DNA of 64,000 nt from Nostoc sp. PCC 7524. GTDB taxonomy: Bacteria > Cyanobacteriota > Cyanobacteriia > Cyanobacteriales > Nostocaceae. The notes beneath the pieces are model-generated. The model worked only from the letters and a program-made list of their open reading frames with translations. It did no database searches and had not been told where the DNA came from. Shown piece after piece: positions 34,594 through 44,129 of this stretch (positions within the stretch are counted from its first letter, which is position 1; every line of letters starts with the position of its first letter). The position numbers and the translations under genes were made by a program. Where the stretch lies: assembly GCF_000316645.1 (NCBI RefSeq), contig NC_019684.1:3873501-3937500 (forward strand), given 5' to 3'.

Positions 34594-35412
34594 ATGAATT
34601 TTTCTCTGCCACGACAATATTTTTACCAAGAGATTCAGCATTCCGATGAACATATCGACTTGGCCAAGGCAGCTTTGTACATTGCTAAAGAAGAATATCC
34701 GAAAATTGATATCGAAGAATATTTAAATGTTTTGGATACAATGGCAGATGAAGTGCAAGAACGCTTACCATCTCCGCGTTATCCATTGAAAGTTATTCAA
34801 ACTATCAATCAATATCTCTACGATGACTTAGAATTTGCTGGGAATCAGAGTAACTATTATGACCCCCGCAATAGTTTTTTAAATGATGTAATTGACCGAC
34901 GCACGGGTATTCCTATTACTTTGGCGCTGGTTTATTTGGAGATTGCCCGGCGTGTAGATTTTCCGATGGCAGGTGTAGGAATGCCTGGACATTTCCTGAT
35001 TCGTCCTGCGATTCCAGATATGGAAATTTTTGTCGATGCCTTCAATCGCGGCGAAGTGATGTTTGCTCAAGATTGTCAAGATAGGCTCAATCAAATGTTT
35101 CAGCAAAACGTGCCTTTACGCCCGGAATTTTTAGCTACAGTCAGTAAGCGGCAATTTTTGGCACGAATACTGGCCAATTTGAAATATATTTATCTCAGAC
35201 AGCAGCAACTAGAAAAAAGTTTGGCTGTAGTAGAACGGATTTTGCTGTTATTTCCTGATGCTACCTCAGAAGTGCGCGATCGCGGACTACTCAACTATCA
35301 ACTAGGTAACTACAACCAAGCATCTGACGATTTGCAAAGGTATCTAACCCAAACTCCCAACAGTGAAGATGCAGCACTCATTCGGCGCTTACTGGGTGAT
35401 TTGGAAAGTTGA
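34594..35412 (+). CDS. SirB1-like transglutaminase-fold/TPR protein
   Basis: A GTG at 34585 is in frame; the ATG at 34594 gives MNFSLPRQYFYQEIQ, 272 residues. The N-terminal domain has the SirB1/YchA pattern: LYDDLEFAGNQSNYYDPRNS FLNDVI, RRTGIPITLALVYLEIARR, VGMPGHFLIR. In this family the transglutaminase-like core lacks an obvious catalytic Cys. The C-terminal part (KYIYLRQQQLEKSLAVVERI..., GLLNYQLGNYNQASDDLQRYL) is TPR-like. A role in protein interaction is inferred; no substrate is known. Confidence 0.85.
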   Translation: MNFSLPRQYFYQEIQHSDEHIDLAKAALYIAKEEYPKIDIEEYLNVLDTMADEVQERLPSPRYPLKVIQTINQYLYDDLEFAGNQSNYYDPRNSFLNDVIDRRTGIPITLALVYLEIARRVDFPMAGVGMPGHFLIRPAIPDMEIFVDAFNRGEVMFAQDCQDRLNQMFQQNVPLRPEFLATVSKRQFLARILANLKYIYLRQQQLEKSLAVVERILLLFPDATSEVRDRGLLNYQLGNYNQASDDLQRYLTQTPNSEDAALIRRLLGDLES

Positions 35413-35463
35413 ACATAGGAATCTTAGATTTATGTGTATACAACAGTCAAAAACTCTTGAATA

Positions 35464-38400
35464 TTAATCACTGTCCATCACTGCACCCAAGGTTATTAGT
35501 GTAGCCTTTTGTTGTTCATTTAAGCCTTTAATGCCTGTAATATTCATACCTTCATACGGCTGTACTCTCAGAATTAAGGGGTCAGAATATGTTTGAATAT
35601 TCCACAACCTAATAGTTTGATCTGAACTACAACTAGCAAGATAGTTACTATCAGGACTAAAACCCACAGACCATACCCTATCATTATGAATTTGCCAATT
35701 TTGGAGCAGAGAAATTTTTGATAAATCTTTTACATCCCAGAGTTTTACTGTGTGATCATCATCGCAGCTAACAATATACTTGTCATCAGGACTAAAATTA
35801 ACTTTCCTGACTCTACTTGTGTGTTCTGTTAGAGTTTTTAGACAACTACCATTAATTGTGTCCCAAATTTTCAATGTCTTATCTGCACTACTACTTGCAA
35901 TGTAGTTACCATTAGAGCAAAATGAGATTGACAATATTTCATTGGTATGTCCTTCTAATATTTGAAGATGTTTATCTTCTACCAGATCCCATATTATTAC
36001 TAAATTATTAGCACCACAAGTAGCAATGATGTGGTTATGTTGGGGATGAAAAACTACTTGTCTGATCAATCCAGAATTTATTGATAATGTCTGACATGGT
36101 TGATATTGGTTTCCTGGCAAATTTTTTAGATCCCAAATTTTTACCGTTTGGTCATTACTGCTACTAGCCAAAAATTTACTGTCATGACTGAATGCAACTG
36201 ACATAACCCATGAACTGTGTGCAGTCAAAACCTGACTGGTGTAATCATTTAAATTCCAAAGTCTAACTGTGTTATCTTCTCCACCACTCGCAATATATTG
36301 ATCATCAGGGCTAAAAGCAACAAACCAAACCCATGAACTATGTCCAGTAAACGTTTTTACACATTTGTTTGTCGCTCTATTCCATAATCTGACAATTCCA
36401 TCACTGCTGCCACTAGCAAAAAATTGATGATCTTGACTAAAAGAAACAGATAAAAACGAAATATTATGTGACTGTATACTTTTTAAATTTTGGCTATTAT
36501 TTATATTCCAAAACATTACTTTTCTATCTTCTCCAAGAGTAATAAGAGTTTTGTTATCAGAAGAAAAAACTAATTTTGTTACTCTTTGGTTATGTCCAGT
36601 AAATATTTTGATACATTCCTGGTTTTCAAGGCTCCAAATCCTCACATTTTTGTCTTCATGTCCAGTGGCGATTAATTTACTATCATTACTACAAGCGATA
36701 GACCAGATACTTGTGGAATTTTCTAATAAAATTTGTTCTTCATAATCTTGTAAATTTACACTATTCCACAGTCTTAATGTTCCATCATCACCGCCACTGA
36801 CAATTGAACAATTACTATGAGGGATATAAGCAACAGATAGAACCCAGCTTGTATGTCCTTGTAAAGTTTGACATTTGTTAGTTTCAATATTCCAAATTTT
36901 TACTGTGCAATCTCCACCACCACTAACAATGAATTTATTATCAGCACTAAAGCAAACCGAGTTAACTTGAGCCGTGTGTCCTTGTAAAATTTTCCGACAT
37001 TTACCAGTTTCAACATCCCAAACTCTGACTGTTTTATCAACACTGCCACTAGCAATTAATTTACCATTATTACTAAAGACAACTGCTCTTACTCTTCCTG
37101 TATGTCCATAACAAGTCCTTAAATACTCATAGTGATTGGTTTCATAATTCCATTGCCAAATCTTTACTGTATTGTCATAACTGCTACTAACAATTAATTG
37201 AGAGTCGGGACTAAAAGCTAATGAATAAATCCATTCACTATGTGCTAGGATATTGGTAATATACTGATAATTCTCCAATTGCCAAATACTAATGCTGCCA
37301 TCACCATTACCTAAAGCGAGAAGCTTGTTATCATGGCTGATTGCAATTGACAATGAAAAATCAAGATTTTGAGTAAAAACAGACTTAGTTAGATCAGAAT
37401 AAGCAAAGTTGACATCCAGTAAATCCACATTTTGGAGGTCAGCTTGCCAAACAGTCAAATCAGAAAAATCATAGTTACTCACAACAGGTTGTTCATTTTT
37501 CAGATTTTGTTCCTGAATCAACAAATTTAGAATATTACCAGCACCATATCCTGATTTTTTATCTTGTTGTCGTAAACTATAAAGAACAGGAATTAGCAGA
37601 TATTCTAGATTGACTTGATTACATAAATTATCTATTTGTTTACGTATTTTATGTATGATTTCCAACTGATTTTCAGAGATAACTTGGGATATTTTGCTTA
37701 AATCATCCTCAATACGTTGAAATTCAAATTTGCAAATTAATTCCTCAATAATTGCTTTGATAATTAAGCGAATCTGAATATTTTTAATAAATTCTTTTCC
37801 TTGAGCTTTTAAAAGAGCATGGCTAGTAAATAATTGCAGTGTATTATTTCTAATTTCATTTACAATCTGGTTGATAAGTTGCTTAGTTATATATTCAATC
37901 AAAACTGGTTGTAGTGTATATTTGCGAATGTTGGTAGAAAATTCTGTTATTTCTTCTAGGGGAATTTTATTTTTTAAAGATTGTATATTTTGCTCAATTT
38001 GTTGGAATTTAAATGTTGATAGTAAATCTTCTAGTAGTTCTGACGCGGAAACAGCTTCTCGGTTAATTGCTAACCAGTAAATTATTTCTTTTTCTGCTAG
38101 ACTTAATCGTTGAAAGTGCCATCTCAATAAATCATCTTCCATGCTCCTTGCTAAAAGATGTTGTTCTTTCTTTAAAAGAACAGCAATCTCTCCGTTATGT
38201 TGTTCTTTGATGAAACCTGCACTTAATTCTAAAAACAGGGGATTGCCACCATAAACTTCTATTAAGTTTTCCCAATCTTCATCTGTAGCTGTAAATTGAC
38301 CGATTTGCTGAAATATTTTCTTGACTGCTTCTATTTCTCGTAAACCTGTTAATTCTAAAATTCTGACTCCACCATCCTTATACCTTGTCAATTCAATTTC

Positions 38401-40209
38401 CGGTGGGATAACTCTGCTAGTCAGCAAAACACAACTTTGATGTTTTACTTGCTGCAATTGCTGTAACATTTCACCGTAATCACTATAACCATCTCGATAT
38501 TTTCCATCTGTTAAAACTGACTCCAGGTTATCCAAAATTACAAGACAACGATGTTGTTGTAAATATGCAATTAATCTCTGAATTTGCAAATTTGCCGATT
38601 CCAGTAAACTGGTTTCTTGTTGGTGAGAAAGGAATTTGATGATATCAGTGATTATTTCTGTAAATGGTGGAGCATTCAGGAGCGATCGCCAAATGATATA
38701 ATCAAACTCACCTTGAATACCCCTGGCTAATTTCACAGACAAATCTGTTTTACCTATCCCACCTTGACCTAACTTTACAGAAAGTCCAGTTTTACCTATT
38801 CCTCCACTACCAACTATAGCCAACACTCGACAGCGTTCATTAACTATCCATTGTTTTAATTTTTGTAACTCCTGTGTGCGTCCAAAAAAATGGTTAACAG
38901 GAGGTACATCACCCCAATCAGAATGACAACCTTGAAGATTTCCAGCACGTAAATTTTCCCAGGTGAGAGGTTCTACCACTGCGGGATTTGTACAAAGAGC
39001 AGGTAAAAAAGATGCTCCCGGATGTTCTAAATCATGTTTTTTTAGCTTATTCCTAGCTTCTTGAACTGCTAAAAACACAGGATATTTTTCCTGAGCGAAA
39101 AACTCTAAAAAATAACGAAAAAATTCCTGAGCAATGAAATTTGACACCTGCTCTTTCATGACAATTACATAAGATATATTCAATTTTGCTAGGTCATTTG
39201 CTAATCCCAATCCATCACAAGAATTAAAAATTGCCAATTTCAATCCATTATCAATGGCAATTTCAAAAGCATTGGTTAAATCGTTAATTGTGAGACTTTC
39301 CTGGTCATTAATATATATATGTCCCGACTCACCTTGAGTTTTGCTATGTCCAGCAAAGAATAAAATATCACAGCCTTTTTCTAACCTTTCTTCTAACTGG
39401 TTACGGTCGAAAGGAAAAGGCATAAAGTCTATTTTAGCATCCCAATCATTAACCAACTTTGCAAAAAGACTGCGTTCCTGTTGTAAGTCAATTCCTTCGT
39501 CATCACACAAAACTGCGAGAATTTCCACTTGATTGCTAGATTTTAAACCGACAAATCTACCTTGGTAAGAAAGAGAACCAAAACCATGAGTAGCTAAGGG
39601 ATATTTATCAAAAAAATCCCACTGATGCCAAGGAAGTTTGCGGATTAAATGATCTTGAATTTGGAAGATAACAAAAATTTCATCATTGATATCTAAAAAT
39701 TCATTTTTATCCCATTGATAGCGGCAATTAACAAATTCTTGAGATTGCAGCCAAATATTAAAACGTTCTTCTAGTTTCTGCTGTGCTAATACTAAATTTT
39801 TATTGATATCACTCTCATCAACATTTTCACATAGGTCTAATAGTCCTGCATCAAAACGAATAAAATCATCTAATTGTTGTAATACGTTATCCTGGTGAGG
39901 ATAATTAAATAAATTATCTATACTGTGCCACAAATCATCAAAATTCCATTGAGGACATTTGCGGTTATAAGTCTGAGGAGGCTTTTTCGGTAATAAAGTT
40001 AAAGATGAACGACTGCGGACAGTTTGATAGCGGATATCATAAAGCCTTTGCCAAATTTTGTATAGTCTAGGAAGTATGGTATCTGGTGGTAATTTGGCGT
40101 TATATTCATCTGGTCTTCTTTGCTCTGGATGCCACCATAACTTGACTCTAACATGGGTGTCTTGCTCTAAATTACCCAGCCCTAAGTCAATAATTACTGA
40201 TTTACTCAT
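35464..40209 (-). CDS. CHAT protease - NB-ARC ATPase - 14x WD40 STAND protein
   Basis: I take the ATG at 40209 (MSKSVIIDLG; 1581 residues) rather than one 12 codons upstream. Residues about 215-400 form a CHAT caspase-like domain with His288 (ILFFAGHS) and Cys331 (AIFNSCDGLGLA). Residues 440-750 are an NB-ARC ATPase: NHFFGRTQELQKLKQW, P-loop, Walker B CLVILDNLE (about 555-563), VLLTSR. The P-loop is duplicated as GGIGKTGLSVKLGQ and GGIGKTDLSVKLAR in tandem. The C-terminus has 14 WD40 repeats ending in xxWxx (e.g. VRVWDVETG, LKIWDTING), enough for two seven-bladed propellers. It is a signal-activated protease candidate for regulated cell death, defence or stress signalling. Confidence 0.9.
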   Translation of the reverse strand: MSKSVIIDLGLGNLEQDTHVRVKLWWHPEQRRPDEYNAKLPPDTILPRLYKIWQRLYDIRYQTVRSRSSLTLLPKKPPQTYNRKCPQWNFDDLWHSIDNLFNYPHQDNVLQQLDDFIRFDAGLLDLCENVDESDINKNLVLAQQKLEERFNIWLQSQEFVNCRYQWDKNEFLDINDEIFVIFQIQDHLIRKLPWHQWDFFDKYPLATHGFGSLSYQGRFVGLKSSNQVEILAVLCDDEGIDLQQERSLFAKLVNDWDAKIDFMPFPFDRNQLEERLEKGCDILFFAGHSKTQGESGHIYINDQESLTINDLTNAFEIAIDNGLKLAIFNSCDGLGLANDLAKLNISYVIVMKEQVSNFIAQEFFRYFLEFFAQEKYPVFLAVQEARNKLKKHDLEHPGASFLPALCTNPAVVEPLTWENLRAGNLQGCHSDWGDVPPVNHFFGRTQELQKLKQWIVNERCRVLAIVGSGGIGKTGLSVKLGQGGIGKTDLSVKLARGIQGEFDYIIWRSLLNAPPFTEIITDIIKFLSHQQETSLLESANLQIQRLIAYLQQHRCLVILDNLESVLTDGKYRDGYSDYGEMLQQLQQVKHQSCVLLTSRVIPPEIELTRYKDGGVRILELTGLREIEAVKKIFQQIGQFTATDEDWENLIEVYGGNPLFLELSAGFIKEQHNGEIAVLLKKEQHLLARSMEDDLLRWHFQRLSLAEKEIIYWLAINREAVSASELLEDLLSTFKFQQIEQNIQSLKNKIPLEEITEFSTNIRKYTLQPVLIEYITKQLINQIVNEIRNNTLQLFTSHALLKAQGKEFIKNIQIRLIIKAIIEELICKFEFQRIEDDLSKISQVISENQLEIIHKIRKQIDNLCNQVNLEYLLIPVLYSLRQQDKKSGYGAGNILNLLIQEQNLKNEQPVVSNYDFSDLTVWQADLQNVDLLDVNFAYSDLTKSVFTQNLDFSLSIAISHDNKLLALGNGDGSISIWQLENYQYITNILAHSEWIYSLAFSPDSQLIVSSSYDNTVKIWQWNYETNHYEYLRTCYGHTGRVRAVVFSNNGKLIASGSVDKTVRVWDVETGKCRKILQGHTAQVNSVCFSADNKFIVSGGGDCTVKIWNIETNKCQTLQGHTSWVLSVAYIPHSNCSIVSGGDDGTLRLWNSVNLQDYEEQILLENSTSIWSIACSNDSKLIATGHEDKNVRIWSLENQECIKIFTGHNQRVTKLVFSSDNKTLITLGEDRKVMFWNINNSQNLKSIQSHNISFLSVSFSQDHQFFASGSSDGIVRLWNRATNKCVKTFTGHSSWVWFVAFSPDDQYIASGGEDNTVRLWNLNDYTSQVLTAHSSWVMSVAFSHDSKFLASSSNDQTVKIWDLKNLPGNQYQPCQTLSINSGLIRQVVFHPQHNHIIATCGANNLVIIWDLVEDKHLQILEGHTNEILSISFCSNGNYIASSSADKTLKIWDTINGSCLKTLTEHTSRVRKVNFSPDDKYIVSCDDDHTVKLWDVKDLSKISLLQNWQIHNDRVWSVGFSPDSNYLASCSSDQTIRLWNIQTYSDPLILRVQPYEGMNITGIKGLNEQQKATLITLGAVMDSD

Positions 40210-40399
40210 AATCTCTGGAAACTTTTTTAATGTGTAGATTATCACAGGTTAAACATAAAGCAATCAGAAAATCAACATAATATAATCATTAGTCAGACAG
40301 AAATTTCAATTTCTGATTTTATAGTGGTATTTAGTTATTAAATTTTATCTTTAAAATTTGTGGATTTTTTGTCCTTGTACTTACAAAAGGAGTTCAAAA

Positions 40400-40585
40400 A
40401 TGAGTGTGTGGGATATTTTTAATAAAGGGCTTGAGATTGCGGCAAATGTGCTACAGTACCAGGCAGGTTGGGATGCTGCAATGGCGGGAAAATCGCTTGA
40501 CAAGACACGTTACGATAGCGAACCATCTTATAAGTTAGGATATGACAACGGCTTATTTGCTAGAGAACAGCGAAATATAGAATAG
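40400..40585 (+). CDS. Small uncharacterised protein, 61 residues
   Basis: The frame extends upstream to 40358, but the ATG at 40400 has AAAAGGAG 7-12 bases before it and gives MSVWDIFNKGLEIAANVLQY then QAGWDAAMAGKSLDKTRYDS and EPSYKLGYDNGLFAREQ. It is amphipathic with two Gly-centred helices and a GW/GY repeat (AGWDAAMAG, LGYDNGLFA). There is no signal peptide. It is divergently placed 190 bp from the CHAT-STAND gene. Function is unknown. Confidence 0.65.
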   Translation: MSVWDIFNKGLEIAANVLQYQAGWDAAMAGKSLDKTRYDSEPSYKLGYDNGLFAREQRNIE

Positions 40586-40675
40586 TGGTAAAAAAATGTA
40601 ATCGCCGATGCTGAATTTAAAGCTCTTCCAGCCTCTGTTCAAGGATGTGATCTCAACACAATCTGACTAGGCTTG

Positions 40676-40740
40676 GTAGGGTGCGTCAGTATGAATAATT
40701 TCTGGGTATAGTTATTTTCTATCGCACTGACGCACCCTAC
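40676..40740. repeat. 65-bp MITE-like palindromic element
   Basis: GTAGGGTGCGTCAGT (40676-40690) is inverted exactly at 40726-40740 around an AT-rich 35-base centre. GGGTGCGTCAG-type palindromes are widely dispersed in cyanobacteria. It lies in a 356-bp gap that shows no other gene. Confidence 0.78.
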
Positions 40741-40941
40741 ATTTTGGATATTGTTTATCTGGAAGTCTCTTAGTCTGAAAAAAGATTATATTGGATGATG
40801 CTTGTGTATTTTATCAAAACTTAAGCATTAGGAAATCATAAAACAAACAAAAGATAATCATTACTCAGACAGGATTGGATTTATTTGGGTTTAACCTGAA
40901 ATCAGCCAAAATTATCCAATCTATTTTCAAAGAAAAAAATT

Positions 40942-41382
40942 ATGGCTTTACCATTTTTATTTGGTGTCGGGCTTTTAAAAGCATTTGTTGGCAAAGGCTT
41001 ATTAGTTAAGTTGGGTCTTACCAGTAAGATAACGGTAGCATCTATTGCTTCTGTTGCCGGTGTCGCAGCCGGAGCATCTGCCTATAAATATTTAATGCCA
41101 AAAGCCGTGGATGCAGTTAACAAAGCATTAAAAGAACATCAATGGAGTTTTACAATTACACAAAATCAGGTTGAGCAAGCGCATAATCTATTAATTTCTA
41201 TCGATCCTAATTTACCACTTGTAAAAAGCATGGAAAAAATGGTGTTCAAGTCAATGCCTGAATTGTATCAGGCACTCTTGGTCAAAGTTCATGGGTGGAA
41301 AGAAGAATTAGCTTATGCAGTATCAGTGGCTTTATGGTACTGGATCGAGTTAGTTAATGAAGAGCAAGAAAATCCAGCCTAG
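40942..41382 (+). CDS. Small membrane-associated protein of unknown function
   Basis: The 146 residues have a hydrophobic Gly/Ala-rich N-terminal half (FLFGVGLLKAFVGKGLLVKL, SIASVAGVAAGASAYKY) compatible with one or two membrane segments, then an amphipathic helical C-terminus (HNLLISIDPNLPLVKSMEKM, WKEELAYAVSVALWYWIEL). There is no signal cleavage motif. It starts the run of small genes between the CHAT-STAND gene and the HTH adaptor gene. Membrane-acting function is possible but unproven. Confidence 0.6.
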   Translation: MALPFLFGVGLLKAFVGKGLLVKLGLTSKITVASIASVAGVAAGASAYKYLMPKAVDAVNKALKEHQWSFTITQNQVEQAHNLLISIDPNLPLVKSMEKMVFKSMPELYQALLVKVHGWKEELAYAVSVALWYWIELVNEEQENPA

Positions 41383-41457
41383 AACTGTATTATAGTGCGG
41401 TTCGTTTTAATTTCTAGTAATCAATAACAACTGACAATTTTTTTTGAGTAAATTACA

Positions 41458-41829
41458 ATGAAATTCCATAAATTGCTGATGACTACTACAGCTATAGCCT
41501 CTGTTTTTGGTGGAAATATGAACATAGCTCAAGCGCAATCTCTACCAGCACATTGCACTGGAGCAGCGATCGGTTCTTTACTGGGTTTAGCGATTACAGG
41601 TAATGCGAGAGCAGCAGAAAACGCAATTCCCGTAGAATGTAGGCAAAATCAATATGCACCCCAAGATCCTGCTTTCCGAAGGGAACAATACTATAGACAG
41701 AATCCTCCTCGCACGCGATCGCAACGAAGATTTAAAGAAGAAATGGATTCTTTTTGGCAAAAACAAGGAGAACTTGATCTAGAAAGTCTACGTGAAAGCA
41801 ATTGTCTTGCTTCATCTGAGGGATGCTAG
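41458..41829 (+). CDS. Small secreted protein, leader family member 1
   Basis: This 123-residue protein has a Sec signal peptide (MKFHKLLMTTTAIASVFGGN, cleavage after AQA near residue 27). The mature part is short, Cys-containing (HCTG, VECRQ, SNCLA, GC end) and rich in Arg/Gln/Tyr (RREQYYRQNPPRTRSQRRFK). Four Cys suggest periplasmic disulphides. Its leader is homologous to those of the next two genes, although the mature parts are unrelated. Confidence 0.65.
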   Translation: MKFHKLLMTTTAIASVFGGNMNIAQAQSLPAHCTGAAIGSLLGLAITGNARAAENAIPVECRQNQYAPQDPAFRREQYYRQNPPRTRSQRRFKEEMDSFWQKQGELDLESLRESNCLASSEGC

Positions 41830-41964
41830 TAGATTAAGCGCGATCGCCTATCTTGTAGGTTGGGTGATATGGGGTTTTTCTTCACTCCAACCTAATTTAT
41901 ATGAGTTTTTTCGTCTGTTAATTTGCAAAAACTCTCTTAGTGTTTAATAATTAAGGAGATTACC

Positions 41965-42453
41965 ATGAAAAAGCTGCATAAATTACTGATAACCACCACC
42001 GCCATAGTTTCTATATTTGGGTGGAATATTCACAGCACTCAAGCACAAAATAGTCCAGAATTTAATACTATAGATTCTATAAAATATAAAAGTATCTTAA
42101 TTGCTCAATCTCAACCTAGTATTAGTAATACGGTTCAATTTGCCGTTGATGCAATCCACAAACTTAGACAACAAGGAAGGATTAATCTTCGTCGAAATGG
42201 TAATTACACTTTTGGTGATATTAGGATAGAGATAGATAATGTAAAACCAGAGTTGCTTAATCAAAACCCATCTTCTGGAGGAAATTTTAATCCTTTTGTA
42301 AATTGGATCACAATTAAAAATCTCAAACACGACATATCTGTAACTGTTCAAGTAGTGGGTTCTAACTCTTATAAATCCATAGGTTACAGTACACCCAAGC
42401 GTCTTCCTGGTAAATCTATTGATTTGTGCTGTACAATTTACAATCCTAGATAA
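41965..42453 (+). CDS. Small secreted protein, leader family member 2
   Basis: This 162-residue protein has a signal peptide MKKLHKLLITTTAIVSIFGW with cleavage after TQA near residue 28. The mature domain (VQFAVDAIHKLRQQGRINLR, NGNYTFGDIRIEI, NWITIKNLKHDISVTVQVVG) is beta-rich. RBS AAGGAG lies 6-11 bases before the ATG. Function is unknown. The leader closely matches the next gene. Confidence 0.65.
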   Translation: MKKLHKLLITTTAIVSIFGWNIHSTQAQNSPEFNTIDSIKYKSILIAQSQPSISNTVQFAVDAIHKLRQQGRINLRRNGNYTFGDIRIEIDNVKPELLNQNPSSGGNFNPFVNWITIKNLKHDISVTVQVVGSNSYKSIGYSTPKRLPGKSIDLCCTIYNPR

Positions 42454-42490
42454 AACATTCTCTTCCTGTGTAGTAAATTAAGACATTATC

Positions 42491-42988
42491 ATGAAAAAGT
42501 ACCATAAATTACTGATTACTACCACCGCTATAGTCAGAGTGTCAAAATTAATTGCAATTAGTTTACTGTGCTTAGTAGGCTGTTCGGCAGAATCTAGCAA
42601 TCAGAGCAATTCCGATTTGCAAAGCAGTGAAGTTTCGAGTTCACCCTCATTTCTCGGTTGTTGGCAAGGCTTATCTCCCGATGGAAATATTAAAGAAAGG
42701 CATTATTTTGATGCTAATAAGGAATACAAAGTTACGAGACGGCGAGACAATCCTCAACCTGCTTCAGGCGGAGGCATTACAATAAGAGATCGAGATTGGC
42801 ATTTTAAGAATTATTCTGGAAAATGGTCTTCTGATGGTAAATCTATCCAGGTTCAGTCCGATGGTTTGGGAACCTTTTTGCTAGAGATTGTATCTGGTTA
42901 TCAACTTAAATTTGTAGAGTCTAGTGGTAACTATGGGCTTTACCAAGGAGAACAAAGCCCAACATCATTTTTAAAATGCAGTGAATAA
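42491..42988 (+). CDS. Lipoprotein with tandem leader, leader family member 3
   Basis: The 165 residues start MKKYHKLLITTTAIV like the previous gene, then continue RVSKLIAISLLCLVGC, a complete lipoprotein signal with a lipobox (LVGC). The two leaders are therefore fused. The mature part, starting CSAESSNQSN, has FLGCWQGLSPDGNIKERHYF and HFKNYSGKWSSDGKSIQV, resembling small lipocalin-like or DUF domains; no assignment is possible. An alternative start inside the second leader has no clear ATG. It is probably a periplasmic or membrane-tethered protein. Confidence 0.6.
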   Translation: MKKYHKLLITTTAIVRVSKLIAISLLCLVGCSAESSNQSNSDLQSSEVSSSPSFLGCWQGLSPDGNIKERHYFDANKEYKVTRRRDNPQPASGGGITIRDRDWHFKNYSGKWSSDGKSIQVQSDGLGTFLLEIVSGYQLKFVESSGNYGLYQGEQSPTSFLKCSE

Positions 42989-43046
42989 TTTTGCAATTTA
43001 TAGTGCAGTATATTAATTAAATACTATTGCCATAATTTAGAATTAT

Positions 43047-44129
43047 TTATAATACATATAACCCTTTTTCAATCGTTTCTTCACCTAGTTTAATTTCGAT
43101 ATAAAACGGAACTTGTGATTCAATCATAAAACTAGAACGCAGGGTTTTTTTGCCTGTCTTTTTTTCATCTATCATTTCTCCTGATGCTTCATAAAAAACC
43201 AAAATTTTCAGATTTTCCGGTAATTTATCCTCAGCATTTGTGGTAGATACTTGTAAAGTTATACTATATAAACCGTCAACTTTAGTTTCTTCTATCTCTT
43301 CTTTTTTAATTTTTAGAAGTAGCGGTGTATTGATTTCACTTATATTAATAATTTTACCGATTTCGTTTTCCTCATTATCCCGACTTCTGGTTTGAAATAA
43401 TAAACTCTGCTGTTTTTGAGTATTTTTTTTATTTATGAATTTTCCTGGAATATCCCAACCTACTGGAAAATTGCGTCTATCAAACTTACCAGATAAAGAA
43501 ATTATGTTATTCCGTTGATTATCTCTACTTTCATCTGTATCCAACATTTGAATACTTTGAATAGGAAAACCATTTAATTCTGTGAGTGTTTTTGCTTGAA
43601 TAAGATTTACAATTCTTTCTATATCCGCTTGCGAACCTTCTATAAATAACTTGATACTACCTGATTTGATATCAATAATTGTAATGGTATCTCCTGAATA
43701 TTCCCTTAAAATAGTTTGCAGAAGCTTCACATTATCCACACAATTAATATCACCTTCTAAAGTAATAATTGCTTTTTTTGTTTGATTCTGAATATCTATA
43801 ACAGTTATTTGACGGTGAAGTGTTTGCATTATTCCTTCCTCGTGATTAGTTGCAGAAGTACAGCAATATTTTATTGTTGATGTCACAACAGATTCTTTTT
43901 CTTTTGTTGCTACAAAATCTTGCCAATTCAAGTTTAAAGCTGCACATATTGTTTTAAAGGAATCAATTTGAATAGATTGACCCTGAAAAAATTTGGTAAC
44001 TGTACTTCGAGATATCAATGTAAACTTAGCAAAATTAGATTTTGATTCAAATCCCAGTCTAATCAAAGATGATTCTGCCTGTTTGATCAATTCAGGAGCA
44101 GCAGCAACAGTAATTCTTTTTTTGATCAT
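43047..44129 (-). CDS. HTH plus effector-associated-domain-like protein
   Basis: In this 360-residue protein, residues 1-75 form an XRE-type helix-turn-helix (SNFAKFTLISRSTVTKFFQG then QSIQIDSFKTICAALNLNW) of the sort found at the start of cyanobacterial NACHT/WD40 and related signalling proteins. Residues about 105-190 (KKAIITLEGDINCVDNVKLL, TITIIDIKSGSIKLFIEGSQ) have the pattern of the adaptor domain that accompanies such proteins. The C-terminal third is beta-rich and unrecognised. It is convergent with the small lipoprotein gene. It could recruit or sense for a STAND protein such as the CHAT gene at 35.5-40.2 kb; that link is an inference from domain type and distance. Confidence 0.55.
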   Translation of the reverse strand: MIKKRITVAAAPELIKQAESSLIRLGFESKSNFAKFTLISRSTVTKFFQGQSIQIDSFKTICAALNLNWQDFVATKEKESVVTSTIKYCCTSATNHEEGIMQTLHRQITVIDIQNQTKKAIITLEGDINCVDNVKLLQTILREYSGDTITIIDIKSGSIKLFIEGSQADIERIVNLIQAKTLTELNGFPIQSIQMLDTDESRDNQRNNIISLSGKFDRRNFPVGWDIPGKFINKKNTQKQQSLLFQTRSRDNEENEIGKIINISEINTPLLLKIKKEEIEETKVDGLYSITLQVSTTNAEDKLPENLKILVFYEASGEMIDEKKTGKKTLRSSFMIESQVPFYIEIKLGEETIEKGLYVL

